From Eurosta solidaginis (lineage: Eukaryota > Arthropoda > Insecta > Diptera > Tephritidae): DNA of 64,000 nucleotides. Both the position numbers and the translations under genes were made by a program. Below the pieces are notes generated by a model. The model did not search any database. It saw only the letters and a program-made list of their open reading frames with translations, and was not told the origin of the DNA. The DNA lies in contig NC_090319.1 in the NCBI RefSeq assembly GCF_040869045.1, positions 53,788,779-53,852,778 of the forward strand. Reading direction: 5' to 3'. Of the stretch, positions 53,266 to 64,000 are shown in pieces; the first letter of the stretch is position 1, and the number at the start of each line of letters is the position of its first letter.

Positions 53266-53735
53266 TGTGACGAATATTAACATCACTAAGCTGCTTATAA
53301 AAAAATGCACAACAACAATGAAGCAGCCACTTTTATGTAGAAGGCGACGAGGAGATATCTCACACACACAAATACACACGCATATGGCTATGGGAGAGGC
53401 GTAGACTACAGATATACATGAATATAGCTGGTAACTAACCAAGCATGAGCTACAACTGTTCGCGAAATTAATAGACCTTAGCAGAAATGGGTGAACGAAG
53501 AAACCGAGAATATAAAAGCAGCGCAAGCTGAGTAATAACTAATCAGTTTGATTAACACACGCTACTGTGAAGTACGTGATATTGAAGAATAATTGTACTT
53601 CTCCCAAAGTAATCTAAATAAAGACTAGTTTGCAATACTGAATATTGGAGTCATTTAGTGATTTATTCAACAGTTTAGCGATTCGAACGTTAGCAGAAGG
53701 TTTCGAATAAGTGGAATTTCCCAAAATTCCTTACA
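53266..53735 (+). mobile_element. Solo LTR, family L copy E
   Basis: 470 bp, TGTGACGAATATTAACATCA to AAAATTCCTTACA. Flanked by exact CTAT (53262-53265 and 53736-53739). ATATAAAAGCAGCGCAAGCT (about 53510) supplies the TATA box, and AATAAAG lies near 53616. No internal region. Confidence 0.88.
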
Positions 53736-53739
53736 CTAT

Positions 53740-54180
53740 GTAACGAAGAGAGACCATTCTCACAAGGATCGTGAACTGCCCTATTGTAATAAAGATATCA
53801 CACACCCAACTCTAAATACCAATTAATTCGAAAACACACACAACGTCAGAAAATGCAAAAAACTTACTGCCTCTCCCATGCATACATATGTGATAGGGAC
53901 GTATTTATCAAAACTGTTATCGTGAAAAGGTGGAGCTATTGTTGCATCGGTTATTGGTATTGAGTTAAGAATTTCGTTAAAAGTAGAATTTCAAAAATTT
54001 AAATTTTCGAGTTAGCTCATTTTAGATCAGGCATGCGATGTATGATTAAAATGCATTTAATGACCAATTATTATTGTAATTCACAGTTGATTGGACAGAT
54101 GTTAAACTTCAATAGTCATGATCATTACGATAATATATAATAACAATAATTTGCTGGATATCATCACACATACCAATATT
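53740..54180. other. No gene seen
   Basis: Non-coding, AT-rich. Confidence 0.4.
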
Positions 54181-54182
54181 AA

Positions 54183-54305
54183 GGCCCGCTGTAGAAGTTA
54201 AAGCTTAAATCCTATATTGATCAGATTGCTAATATAAGACCGGGTTTTCCAGTACAAGTTCAACTCAGTTTGCCAGTAAACCTTAAATTGACCTTAAGTT
54301 GCCAG
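54183..54305. mobile_element. Probable Harbinger MITE fragment
   Basis: It starts GGCCCGCTGTAGAAGTTAAA after TAA. ACCGGGTTTTCCAGTACAAG further in resembles the terminus of the MITE at 14229. The right terminus is missing. Confidence 0.45.
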
Positions 54306-54309
54306 TCAC

Positions 54310-55170
54310 TTTACTTTTCAGTTGCCAACCTAGTCCAAGTAAAGTTTGTTGGCAAGAGTGAGTCTTCGCTGGATTTCAAAGCTGTTGTTGTAAATGCGCT
54401 GACTCTTTGCTTCATGACAGCAGGTACTTCGTTTTGTCCTCATTCACCATCAAACCAATCTTTTCAGCTTCTGTTATGGTAGCAATGTCGCCAGATTTGC
54501 ATGCTTTTATAAAAAAAATTTCCAGGCCGTTAAGTTCTGCAGCTTGTATTGTTTTCCCCAGCATCAAATTAAAAAAATCGCACAATAGGGGGTTGCCTTG
54601 TCTGAAGCCTCGTTTGGTTTCCAACGACTTAAAGTGGTCCTTCCGAATTCTTTATGAGCTGATGATGTTGCTCAACGTAATTTTGAACAGCCATATAAGT
54701 TTTTCAGGGAAACCAAATTCAGAGAAGGCGGCATACATATATGCAATCCTTTCGTACTGTCGTGCTGTCGAAGGCGGCTTTAAAAAGGACGGAGAGGTGA
54801 TGTGTGTGAATATTTTTGCGAGCGATTTTTCCCAAGATTTGACGCATAGTGAAAATCTGGTCTATGGTAGATTTACCAGGTCTGAAGCCGCACTGATAAG
54901 GTCCAATCGGTCATTCACGGTCGGCTTCAATCTTTCACACAGGACCTTATATGCAATACTAAGAAGGCTGATTCTGTGCAGTTTGCAGGATCCCCCTTCC
55001 TGTGGACTGGACAAAGAACACTTGGATTCCAATCGTCAGCCATACACTCGTCTGACCATATATTGTAAACAAGCTGATGCATGCGCATCGCCATCGTATT
55101 TGAATAGCTCCGAAAGCAATCCGTCAGCGCCTGCGACCTGGTGGTTTAAAGTCAAACTTCTGTTAATTTT
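54310..55170 (-). pseudogene. RTE-like RT fragment, internally deleted
   Basis: Minus strand: METKRGFRQGNPLLCDFFNL, LNGLEIFFIKACKSG and MVNEDKTKYLLS (54412-54624). Nucleotide similarity to 25.6-26.6 kb continues to about 55.16 kb (CTTATCAGTGCGGCTTCAGA and the downstream primer-grip side in reverse). The YADD block is deleted between LEIFFIKACKSG and the following ITEAEK. The long plus-strand frame across this region is an antisense shadow. Confidence 0.78.
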
Positions 55171-55402
55171 TTTGTTTGTAACATTGTGCGAAAAGCGGAT
55201 GCGAGTTAAGCTGAAGGAAAAAAGTCATAATCCACACATTCCAATAATCCCAATGGCTTGGCATTTATATATATTACACGACTTGAATTTATCACGACAC
55301 CTCAACTTTCACATTTAATAAAAAGCAAATGTTAAAGGTTCTAAAGGAGTAAGAACATACATAGTATGTTTGTATGATTATGTATATATGTATGTACACA
55401 AT
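55171..55402. other. No gene seen
   Basis: Short AT-rich spacer. Confidence 0.4.
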
Positions 55403-55410
55403 ATATGTAT

Positions 55411-55885
55411 TGTGACGAATATTAGCATCACTAAGCGGTTATTAAATAAAGGCACAACAACAATAAACCAAGCTGCCACTCTTGTGTACGTAACATACAT
55501 TCAAGGCAACGGAGAGATACTCACAAACACATGTAACCATCAGCCGAAGTACACATATACACACGTATATGGCTACAAACTACAAATATACTTGTATATG
55601 ACTGGTAACCAAGCATGAAGTTCGCGAAATTACTAGACCTTTGGAGAAATGGGTGAACGAGGAAACCGAGAGTATAAAAGAAGCGCAAGCTGAGGGATGA
55701 CTATTCAGTTTTGATTTAAGACGCTATTGGTTGTGAAGTATAAGTGTTATTGTGAAGTACTCTCAAAGTAGTCTAATAAAGACCATTTTGCAATACAGAA
55801 TATTGGAGTGATTTATTCAACAGTTTAGCGATTTGAGCGTTCGCATAAGGTTTGGAATAAGCGGATTTTCCCTAAATTTGTTACA
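55411..55885 (+). mobile_element. Solo LTR, family L copy F
   Basis: 475 bp from TGTGACGAATATTAGCATCA to CTAAATTTGTTACA. GAGTATAAAAG lies near 55670 and an AATAAAG signal near 55780. The 8 bp ATATGTAT occurs immediately before (55403-55410) and after (55886-55893). This is longer than the 4-bp duplications of copies A, D and E and may include chance in an AT repeat. Confidence 0.87.
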
Positions 55886-56024
55886 ATATGTATATTAGGG
55901 ATAGGATACCTATATTTATGGCAAGAACTTAAAACTGGTAATTATGGACAAAAACTAATAGCGTTTGGGATAGTTCCTCCAAATATTTTATCTACTCACA
56001 TATATAGTTACATACAGCGTACTC

Positions 56025-58165
56025 TCTCCTAACGGACACCTCTCTTAAGCGTACACCTCTCATAAACGGACAATTTTTTCAGTACCAAAAAAATCCTTGA
56101 GCATTTTTTAAGTTTTTCCCTTTTGAGCGGACAACCCTCCCATAACAGGACGCGGACACTTGCTTTTTATCCCAAAGGGCTTTTTAATTTCCCATAACCG
56201 GACAGCTTACAACACTTTTTTTTCATTTACTATTTACCATATTCGTACAGCTGTTGCTTATTCACTAATACGTGCATGGATGTAGGGGAATCCCCTAAAT
56301 ACGAAGAACCTGTTTTCAATACAGTAAAAAACATAAAAATGTATGTACCTATTGCATACACGTAGTTAGTATCTTCTTGTGTGTGTACGTACCTGAATCG
56401 CAAAGCCTAAAGTAGTGTTGAGTATTAAAGACAAAGTTAATGTCATTAAAATTCATAAGAAAGTAAAACTAAGTGTATGAGTGTTGGCAAAGAAATGTAA
56501 GATCAGCAAAACGCAAACTGCTAGCATTATCAAAAACAAAGATCAAATTTTAAGTTTGTGGGACACTGACGTCAACTCGGAGAGAAAAAGGAGTCTGCTG
56601 AAGCCCAAAGGTCTTAATATTGATAAATTATGCTACGAATGGTTTGTGAAGGCTCGAAATAAGAGCATTCCTCTGTCAGGCACACTTATAAGGAGCAAAG
56701 CCAAAAAAATTGCACTGAGACTCAATTACGACGATTTTAGTGCATCATCCGGCTGGCTGGAAAGGTTCAAAAAACGTCACAACATAACTTTCCGTACAAT
56801 TTCTGGAGAAGCCGGTAGTGTAAACCAAGATGACGTCAAACGTTTTTGCGCAAAAGTACCATATTTGATTAAAGGATATGATTCACGAAATATTTATAAT
56901 GCAGATGAGACTGGCTTATTATTCCGAGCATTACCCCGATAAAACATTTGCATTAAAAGGTGCAAAATGCACGGCTGGAAAACTGGCTAAAGATAGACTC
57001 ACGATTTTACACTGCGTCAATATGGCTGGAGAAAAAGAACGCCTTTTTGTTATTGGAAATCTGCAAGGCCTAGAGCGTTTCGCAACATTAATTTGAACAA
57101 TTTACCACTTACATGGCGGTCAAACAAAAAGGCTTGGATGACATCTGATTTGATGACAGATTTTCTCGTGCAGTTTGATAAAAAAATGCAACTTCAAGAA
57201 CGAAACGTCGTGTTATTTCTAGATAATACAGCTTCCCATCCTCGTGATCTAAAACTGAAGAATATTAAAGTAATTTTTCTCCCAGCAAATACAACAGCAT
57301 TTTGTCAGCCGCTTGGTCAAGGTGTTATAAAAACTTTAAATTTATGTACAAGTCGTTATTTTTAAAACATATTTTGGTACGGATGGAAGATTCAAATTAT
57401 GCTATGGAATTATCATAATCAATAAATTTGTTAGACGTCGTTTATTTTATACACAAGGCGTGAGAACAAGTGAGTCCACAGACAATACAAAATTGTTTTA
57501 TTAAAGCTGGGTTTGTGAAAACCGATTTGCCCAATGATGAAAGCGGTTGGACTGCAGAAAATGAGATTCCTTTATAAGAACTTGCCCAGTTCTCTAGAGT
57601 TATTAATCGAGTTAAGAGCGAAATCCAAATTGACGTGGAGGACTTTATTAATTTAGATAATGAAATCTCTATTAATGATGAATACGTGGAAAATATCATT
57701 ACTGAAATGTTACCTGTTTTCCAAGAATCGCTGGCCACCTCGTCTGAAGATGAAATAGAAAATAATATTGCTGACAAGATTACTTCTTATAAAGAGGCTT
57801 ACTTAGCTATAAAAAAACTAAAGGATTTTTCTTTAAATCACAGCGACCTTAGGGGTGTTGAAATGGTAACTGATATTCAACTACATCTTCAAGATATTGA
57901 AATAAAAGGAAAAACTCGCCAAGCGAAAATTTCTGACTTTTTTGTATTATTTTGAATATTTGGTGCACAAAACTTTATTCTTTAATTTATGAACAAAGCT
58001 TTATGAACCTCCTAACTCAGTCTTATTTGTATGTATTAATATTCTTGTTTTGGAAATAAAACTGTTTAAACATTCATCAATAATACTTTTCTCATAAGCG
58101 GACACCTCTCATAAGCGGACAAATTTGGCAGTCTTTTAGGTGTCCGTTTAAGAGAGAGTACACTG
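56025..58165 (+). mobile_element. pogo/Tigger-type DNA transposon, full length, inactive
   Basis: 2141 bp flanked by TA (56023-56024 and 58166-58167). The termini are inverted: left CAGCGTACTCTCTCCTAACG; right, reversed, CAGTGTACTCTCTCTTAAAC. Both continue with CGGACACCT. Extra subterminal CGGACACCTCTC motifs occur on both sides (56.05-56.07 and 58.10 kb). A TA target and CAGTGTA ends are typical of Tigger. The single gene inside is broken. Confidence 0.92.
56415..57955 (+). pseudogene. Tigger-type transposase (CENP-B-like DNA binding plus DDE_1), broken
   Basis: Starts near SIKDKVNVIK (56421), then a TGA at 56478-56480. Next come LAKKCKISKTQTASIIKNKD (helix-turn-helix), YEWFVKARNKSIPLSGTLI and ASSGWLERFKKRHNITFRTI (CENP-B type). 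Catalytic blocks are IYNADETGLLF (first Asp) and VVLFLDNTASHPRDL (second Asp). The third box reads FCQPLGQGVIKTL where the family has Asp before GlnGly, so this aspartate is Gly (GGT near 57317). Frame breaks lie near 56.94 and 57.10 kb and further stops at 57.36-57.58 kb. The C-terminal acidic region continues to 57955. Confidence 0.9.
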
Positions 58166-58204
58166 TATATATACATATACACAATTTTTCAAATGGTAAA
58201 ATGC

Positions 58205-58950
58205 AGGCCAAACCATCAGACGGACGAGGTGATGCACGTGTACACCGATGGTTTCAAAGCAGTGGGAGGTGTAAGATGTGCGGTATACTGCGTGGATCCC
58301 TAAATCAACAGATCCTACAAGCTACCAGATCACTGTAGCGTTTTTCAGGCGAAAATAGTAGCCCTAATCAAGGCAGTAGAAACACTGGAAGAAAATAGTT
58401 TGAATATTGAAAGCCACGCAGCAATTAAGACAATAATCTCGCATAGCGCAGAACGAATAGTGTGTTAGCAATCCTCGAAAAAAAACGGGATAGGGAAATA
58501 CATATATCTACTTTTATTAGGTTCCCGAGGCATAAGGGAATAGATGAAAATAAACAAATGGATGCACCAGCTAAATAGGGTGCATCTCTCGAAGCTTGTA
58601 CTGCTGACGTTCTTATCATATCGGGTGAGATTAAAAGAAGGCAAGAGTTGCACATGATCGTCCAAGCACGAAAGGCATGCAACCGCAAAGTTGCAGGTGT
58701 TGCATAATGTCGAAACCTTAGACTAACAAAGTTACTCATATCATTGAAAAGAGGGGATAGTAGGCACATTATGTGTATTCTGACTGGACACTGCCTTCTG
58801 GCTACACAAGCTTTCAAATAAGGTCTTGTGATGGCAGATGTGGAAAGTCCGGGTTGGAGAGATTTCACAGCTATCTGTTCTAGAAGCAGCAAGTAAGCAT
58901 AGGTCCTAGAAAGCTTCTAGTTACGGGGTTATTTTATAACCCCATGCTAT
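58205..58950 (+). pseudogene. RNase H and C-terminus of an RNase H-type non-LTR element, degraded
   Basis: 58232-58440 reads MHVYTDGFKAVGGVRCAVYC, a stop, then KLPDHCSVFQAKIVALIKAV. This is the start of an RNase H with the Asp kept and Glu replaced by Lys at the second ligand. Later (about 58.77 kb) IMCILTGHCLLATQAFK matches the tail at 52.48 kb. Several stops and deletions occur, and the Cys/His cluster is lost. Confidence 0.75.
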
Positions 58951-59595
58951 CATGCAATAGCAAATTACACCAAAGGTAATACATATTGAATTTTCAATTA
59001 CTGATTAGAACTTGCGTTTAGAAGAAATAATGTGATTAAAGGCCGAGAATGTAAATGAGGTGTCCCGCTTGTATACCGTACAAATCGCAGTATCCACATC
59101 ATAAGAAACGCTCTAGAAAAATTCCGTATATATTTCTTTTGTGCAAAATATTTGCAGCAAAGTAGGTTTGACATTTCCTTAATCGCTCTCTGTCCTTACG
59201 AAGCGTCGTCACTTCCCTGCAAGACACGAAAGTCAAATTCAGAAATACATGAAAAGAAAATTTGTTAAAATGTATATATTCGAAATGAAAATGCACTTAA
59301 GTTAAAGAGCATATACTTAACAAGAGAAAATGAACACTTGTGCTCAAATAGAGTCGCAAATTCCATTCATAAAATTTGTCAGTGCTAACCCTGACATTTA
59401 ACCGATTCTGTTCTTACATGGTCCTTGCTCAAGAATAAATGAGATGCACATACATTTCTTGCCAAAACCAGAGCTTTCCTGTGTACGTTTGCTAAAAAAG
59501 TCTTTATAAAAAGGTAGCAGAAAGCGTATAAGTTTTCTTGAAAGGTGGACACAAAGAAGTGGATGCTTCTTAGGCTTTTTTATTTTGGTCGCATG
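58951..59595. other. No gene seen
   Basis: AT-rich. A 65-residue minus-strand frame at 59099-59296 has no domain. Confidence 0.4.
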
Positions 59596-61273
59596 GAATT
59601 TTTAATTTCTTGCGATGTGACTACCGCGGTTAAATTCTTCAGCGGGTGATAGAAAGAGATACAGAATGAGACAGCGATAGTCAATAAAAAATCCGGTGAT
59701 CCAATCTATTTGTAATTTTGACCATAGTACAGGTTTACAAGTATGATATGTATATATATGAATTCCTTTCTCTTTCTCCGTTTGACACTTCGGTCAGTGT
59801 CAAACTATTGTGGAACTGAGTGGAACCTGCGTGGAACATGCATTTGACGCTGAACGAAGTGTCAAAATTACCGGAGTTGCTGTCGTGGAAATCGACGCAG
59901 GGAAACAAAAAAAGGACCGGAATATCAGATGAGGGTTGCTGTGATGGTACATTTTTTTGAACGAATTTAGTATGAAAATGTTGTGCACCTATATGGGTCC
60001 TACAGAAAATTATACAAAAGTCTTGAATTGGGGTATCTGAGGACGCGTAGTTATTCCAGTATTAAGAATACAAACACGGGTGCTAAGTTTTTCTACCCGT
60101 TCATAAGTTCTCGGCGAAAAACAGTTTGAAACCGAGGTCGACTGCAATAACCCGTTCAAAAATGTGGAAAGAGAAATGAAAATACACGTTTTGTCCTGTT
60201 ATCAAAAGTCCAAAGACGAAAAAGTATTCGAATTATCGGAAGCGAGGCAAAAACGCGTCTATTAATACCTCCCCCGACGGTTTTGGTCGGTTTTTAGCAA
60301 TCGTCCCCGGTAATAAAGTATCACAATTTGTTAATTAAAATTGTCCAAAACATGTGGATTTTAAAGAGAGATGTAATTAAGTGCTCGTTTGAAAGTAAAT
60401 AAGGAAATTTCTTTGTAATTTTACAATAAAAATTTTACGCAGTTTTCGTTAGCAGCCACTACACATTTCTTGGACCTAAGAAGTACAACAGTGCGAAATA
60501 GCATCCACAAAAAAAAACGAACAAGAACAAGCATTTTATCAGGTGAGCGTGGCTGTGTATGTGCGTGCTGCTACATATCCTACTTGTAGGCCTTTACAAT
60601 GATTTTGACGTCTATGCAGAAGTTATCACACTTGTCTTATCCACAATGATTATGGCCGAACCACATGAAGTTTTCCATATAGATGCGTCTAACGCAATCA
60701 CGCCACAATCACACAAGATCATTGTAAATTTTACCAAGTAGCGCAACTAACAGCTGATCGGTAAAAATTCTCACATTCACACGCACAGTTCTCGACTCAG
60801 TTTCAAAAAAAAAACTTTAGATTATTTAATTCAAATTTTAATGTGAGATAATCCTTACAAATTTATGTATACAGAATATATATGGCGTGTTTGTTGTTAT
60901 TAAAACAATAGTTTTATTTATATTAAAGGTTTTATCATTTTTTTTTTAACTTTGAAAAAACTCCGAACACCATTCCTTAATTATATGCCATTCGACTGCC
61001 TAGTCCACTGCCTTCCACTCTATTCGCAACATAACCTCTTCTTAAGCTGTCAAACTATATAGTAAACAATGCACAAGATGTTGCGTTTGTCAATGTAAAG
61101 GTGCTTCAGACATAGCAATTGAAGTTTATTTCGCCTTGTCCATTCACATACAAAATTTCGCCAAGCACTGTTATATACATCCCCACTATACAAGAAAAAT
61201 TCTTGCTAACATACTTTGTGTCCTATTCATTTGTTAAATGCAGTTTTTAACTGTAAAAAATATTAGAAAAGTA

Positions 61274-62407
61274 CACTGAAAGAAATGATGCTACTAAAAT
61301 CAACAATTCGGTTCTGTTGTTCTTGACTTAACGGAGATTCGGTGAAATTGATCGAATTATGGTTAATTCGACGGAGTTCTTTGTCAAGCGAACAAATTAG
61401 TTTAGTCATTTCAACAGAAGAGAAATTGTCGCTCTTAAGTTAAAAACAAAAAACTGTAAAATTGACAGATTCCTAATCAATCTAACTGATTTTTTTGTTA
61501 ACACAACTGATCTCACTGGTCATTTCAATAGTGAACATTTGTCAATACATGAGCAAATTTCAAAGAGAATTATAGGTTCACTGCGCTCTCTATTATGTAC
61601 CAAAAATTTTTGAATATAAAGATATTGCATGCGGGAACTTCGGTGGAAAGCAGCGGAGCGTAACAAAATTCTAGTAGGTCACTTTCACCACCCCAAAAAC
61701 TTTAACACAACTTTTAAAATAATTTAAGCACAGAAATACACTGATTGGAGTTTTAGAGAGAAAAGTTAAAATTCTGAACACATTAGCCGAATAAAAAGTG
61801 TACAAATAATTGTTAAATAACAAATACAGACAGTGGTAGTTTAACAAATTCTGCTGTGGTAAGTGGTGAATGTGACCTACTAGAATTTTGTGAAGCTTGC
61901 CTCACACGATTTTTCGTCTATGCAATGTCTCTATATTATATCGTTTCTGTTTGTACTTATGTATGCTGTATACTATATGTATGCACATATTTACGTATGT
62001 ATGTGGCGGCCGCCGTGGTGTGATGGTAGCGTGCTGCGCCTACCACACCGAAGACCCTGGGTTCACACCCCGGGCAAAGCAACATAAAAATTTTAGAAAT
62101 AAGGTTTTTCAATTAGAAGAAAATTTTGTAAGCGGGTCGCCCTCGACACTGTTCGGCAAGCACTCCGAGTGTTTTCTGCCATGAAAAGATCTCAGTGAAA
62201 ACTCATCTGCCTTGCAACATAGGTACTTTCGTACAAAGCTGTCGCAACAACTTTTTTTGTTCATTTGACTACTAAAACGGTCAATTACGAATCAACGATT
62301 TGTGCTCAGTTGATTCAACATCTTGTTGCGATGGATAAAAATTTACAGAAATTTCGGTTGAATTCACCCGTATTTCGGTTGATTTTAGCAGTCTTTTTCT
62401 TTCAGTG
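61274..62407. mobile_element. Tc1/mariner-type MITE, TA duplication, with nested SINE
   Basis: 1134 bp. The left end is CACTGAAAGAAATGATGCTA; the right, reversed, is CACTGAAAGAAAAAGACTGC, both followed by CTAAAATCAAC. TA flanks both sides (61272-61273 and 62408-62409). The other Q copy shows the unoccupied site at about 39.81 kb (AAAAGTTACCAACG). No transposase. A SINE lies inside at 62007-62216. Confidence 0.87.
62007..62216 (+). mobile_element. SINE family 1, 3'-truncated copy
   Basis: Head GCCGTGGTGTGATGGTAGCG and B-box-like GGGTTCACACCCC; body to AAAACTCATCTGCCTTGCA, after which the family sequence stops. It is nested in the Tc1/mariner-type MITE. Confidence 0.88.
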
Positions 62408-62754
62408 TACCAACGAGTGGGAAAAATAATTTCACTTGCAAAGTGTGAAAGCACCCTTAGCCAAAGCAAATGTTGCATTCTTCTTATGCTTTGTTTGCAA
62501 CAAAAGTTGGAAGTTGGCTACTTTTTCATGTCAGATAGCGCCAGTGCCGTTCGATCTGCTGTTCTCCATAAAAATACGTGTAATCTACTCATCATGCATA
62601 ATATTGCATTAAACTCATCTATATAAAAAATTGCGTAGCTTTTAGTAATTTTTGCCTGGAAAGCTACATATGAATATGTATGTATCTTTTTATAAAAATA
62701 TTCGAAAATTTCTAATTTGTGTCAAATATTACAATAGCATGAGCAAATCATTTA

Positions 62755-63005
62755 AATCATATATATTATTTCTAATTGCTGTTTTTATGTACGGGTGTCT
62801 TTTTCGCTCTTATTTGGAATCCAAATCTATAAATAAAGTTTGGGTTGTAAAGATAAAGATTCGCCCATACCATACGCTAGATGGCAGCGCAAGCTCTAAG
62901 TTTTAATTGATTGGTAGAACAGCTGATTTCTGTTGAGCCTTGATAAGAGACTTTTAGATTGGTTGCCCAAGATGCGCACGGATACGGCTCGTATTTACAT
63001 ATATG
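62755..63005 (+). repeat. Repeat R copy 3, internally deleted
   Basis: It shares TATTTCTAATTGCTGTTTTT, CGCTCTTATTTGGAATCC, GGTAGAACAGCTGATTTCTG and AAGATGCGCACGG with copy 2. The middle (GGGCATTATTGGTCGTAG onward) is absent. Confidence 0.72.
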
Positions 63006-64000
63006 AAACATAACGGCTTTATTTAAAAATATATTTACCTCTTTTTTGTGTGTTTCCTCTTATTTATGAAGTTTCTATTTCCAATATTTGTCGGTTCGTT
63101 TCAATTCTGCTGCTCTGTTTTTTGCCTTTTATTCTTTCACTGGCAATAGTGCAACCGCTTATGCTTCTTCTTCATCTATCAATTCAATTACGCACAATTA
63201 TTTATTCGTTTTTAGTTGTTTATTACACTCGTTTGCTTTGCGAACTTTTAACTTTAATATATTTCTAAGAATGCATGTAGGAACATATTTTTTTGTAATT
63301 GGTATTTGTTTTGTAATTCACACATTGCTCTGTTATTATATTTTTTTATATATGCCATACCCAACAAAAATTGGTGCACCTTTTAGGTTTATTCGTTTTA
63401 ATCAGAAGGCTTATGAAAAGAAATCTGAAATACATATGTAAGGAGTATCAGTCATATTCCTTATTTCCTATAATTGCTTAAGCAATATTGTGTTGGTCAC
63501 CACCCAGTAATGTATTTGTATAAAATCAACAATCAGAAACATTTTTTGCAACTAAGTATACTAGGTGTATTTTTTTTCAAGCGAGCTTGAAGAAAACGCT
63601 TCAACTGGCTAAAAACCCTGCAAAAACGCTCGCGTCAATCCACGTCATTTGACTAGTCATTTTACAGTCATAGGTTATATGTATAGTCACAATTGCATGG
63701 GCGTGGGTAAGTTTTGTGACCAAATTTTTTGTAGGGAAAGTTTCATTATGCCAAAACCATACAGATGGTGGAGGTTTATCAGCTAATTGTTACTTTTTTT
63801 CGCTGCTATGACATTTCTACTTCTAGCGCAGTATGTTTTTGACACTCAACCAGAGAATTACAAAAACAAAATACATGAAATGCGTGTGTTTGTTTGTATG
63901 TATGTCACCCTGCCGCCACGCTGTTATTTTGTTATTTTTGTTTATCTGCACATTCGTATGTTCATTTCATTCGCTCGTTCACATTAGTGCCCTATTTTTG
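63006..64000. other. No gene recognised
   Basis: T-rich sequence. A 117-residue plus-strand frame (63088-63441) is rich in Phe/Tyr/Ser without any known domain and is probably a compositional artefact. No terminal repeats. Confidence 0.4.

Larger units (their letters stand above)
59600..62650 (+). repeat. Unclassified element Q, copy 3 (most complete)
   Basis: It starts near CAGCGGGTGATAGAAAGAGA (59.64 kb), the reverse complement of 40.19-40.26 kb. It includes the blocks shared with copy 2 (59.84-61.07 kb) and with copy 1 (61.06-61.27 and 62.41-62.64 kb). Removing the Tc1/mariner-type MITE (61274-62407) restores continuity with copy 1. About 1.9 kb without the insert. No coding frame. Confidence 0.65.

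Noticed and set aside
54407..55318. 303-residue open frame on the plus strand
   Set aside because: Antisense to a degraded RTE-like reverse transcriptase whose minus-strand blocks are recognisable; the plus translation has no domain.
63088..63441. 117-residue plus-strand frame as a membrane protein
   Set aside because: Composition follows local T-richness; no signal, domain or supporting start context.

Overview
This window looks like repeat-rich DNA from a fly genome (Diptera, most likely a tephritid-type fruit fly). That is an inference from AT-rich sequence, the mix of R1-, jockey-, I- and RNase H-bearing non-LTR retrotransposons, PIF/Harbinger, hAT-like and pogo/Tigger DNA transposons, tRNA-derived SINEs and introns with GT..AG ends. 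I found no convincing single-copy host gene. Nearly everything recognisable is a transposable element, a fragment of one, or a tandem repeat, and every autonomous element is mutated.

Layout. Bases 1-2.1 kb: a non-LTR (RTE-like) fragment split by a SINE, which is itself split by a solo LTR, followed by a jockey-like fragment. 2.1-11.0 kb: one long dispersed repeat whose inner part is a 127-130 bp tandem array (at least 15 units); an R1-clade retrotransposon (3858-9219) sits inside the array. 11.3-12.9 kb: jockey-like fragment split by a SINE. 12.99-13.95 kb: a P-like MITE carrying an inserted, folded tRNA-derived element. 14-22.4 kb: small MITEs, a SINE, an RNase H element remnant, an 11-bp minisatellite, a T-rich tract and a hexamer-rich tract. 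22.4-24.0 kb: 3' half of an RNase H-bearing element. 25.1-26.7 kb: 3' half of an RTE-like element. 27.2-28.65 kb: a foldback element and a Harbinger-type element keeping only a MADF-domain ORF. 28.7-40 kb: mostly unannotatable, with solo LTRs, MITEs and minisatellite tracts.

40.55-48.25 kb is the most layered locus: a HARBI1-like transposon with a 3-bp target duplication contains a complete-length I-type retrotransposon (40769-46096, exact 13-bp target duplication) plus two smaller MITEs, and all of this lies in an unclassified repeat family (Q) found again at 59.6-62.65 kb. 50-64 kb: SINE, LTRs, non-LTR fragments, a full-length but broken pogo/Tigger element (56025-58165), and a Tc1/mariner-type MITE (61274-62407) whose empty site is preserved in the other Q copy.

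No element here can be autonomous as read: nonsense codons, frameshifts and substitutions of catalytic residues affect the R1, I, Harbinger and Tigger copies. The value of the window is in precise insertion boundaries (target duplications, empty site, nesting order) and in several small families that I cannot name. All similarity statements come from reading the sequence and family knowledge; no database search was run.
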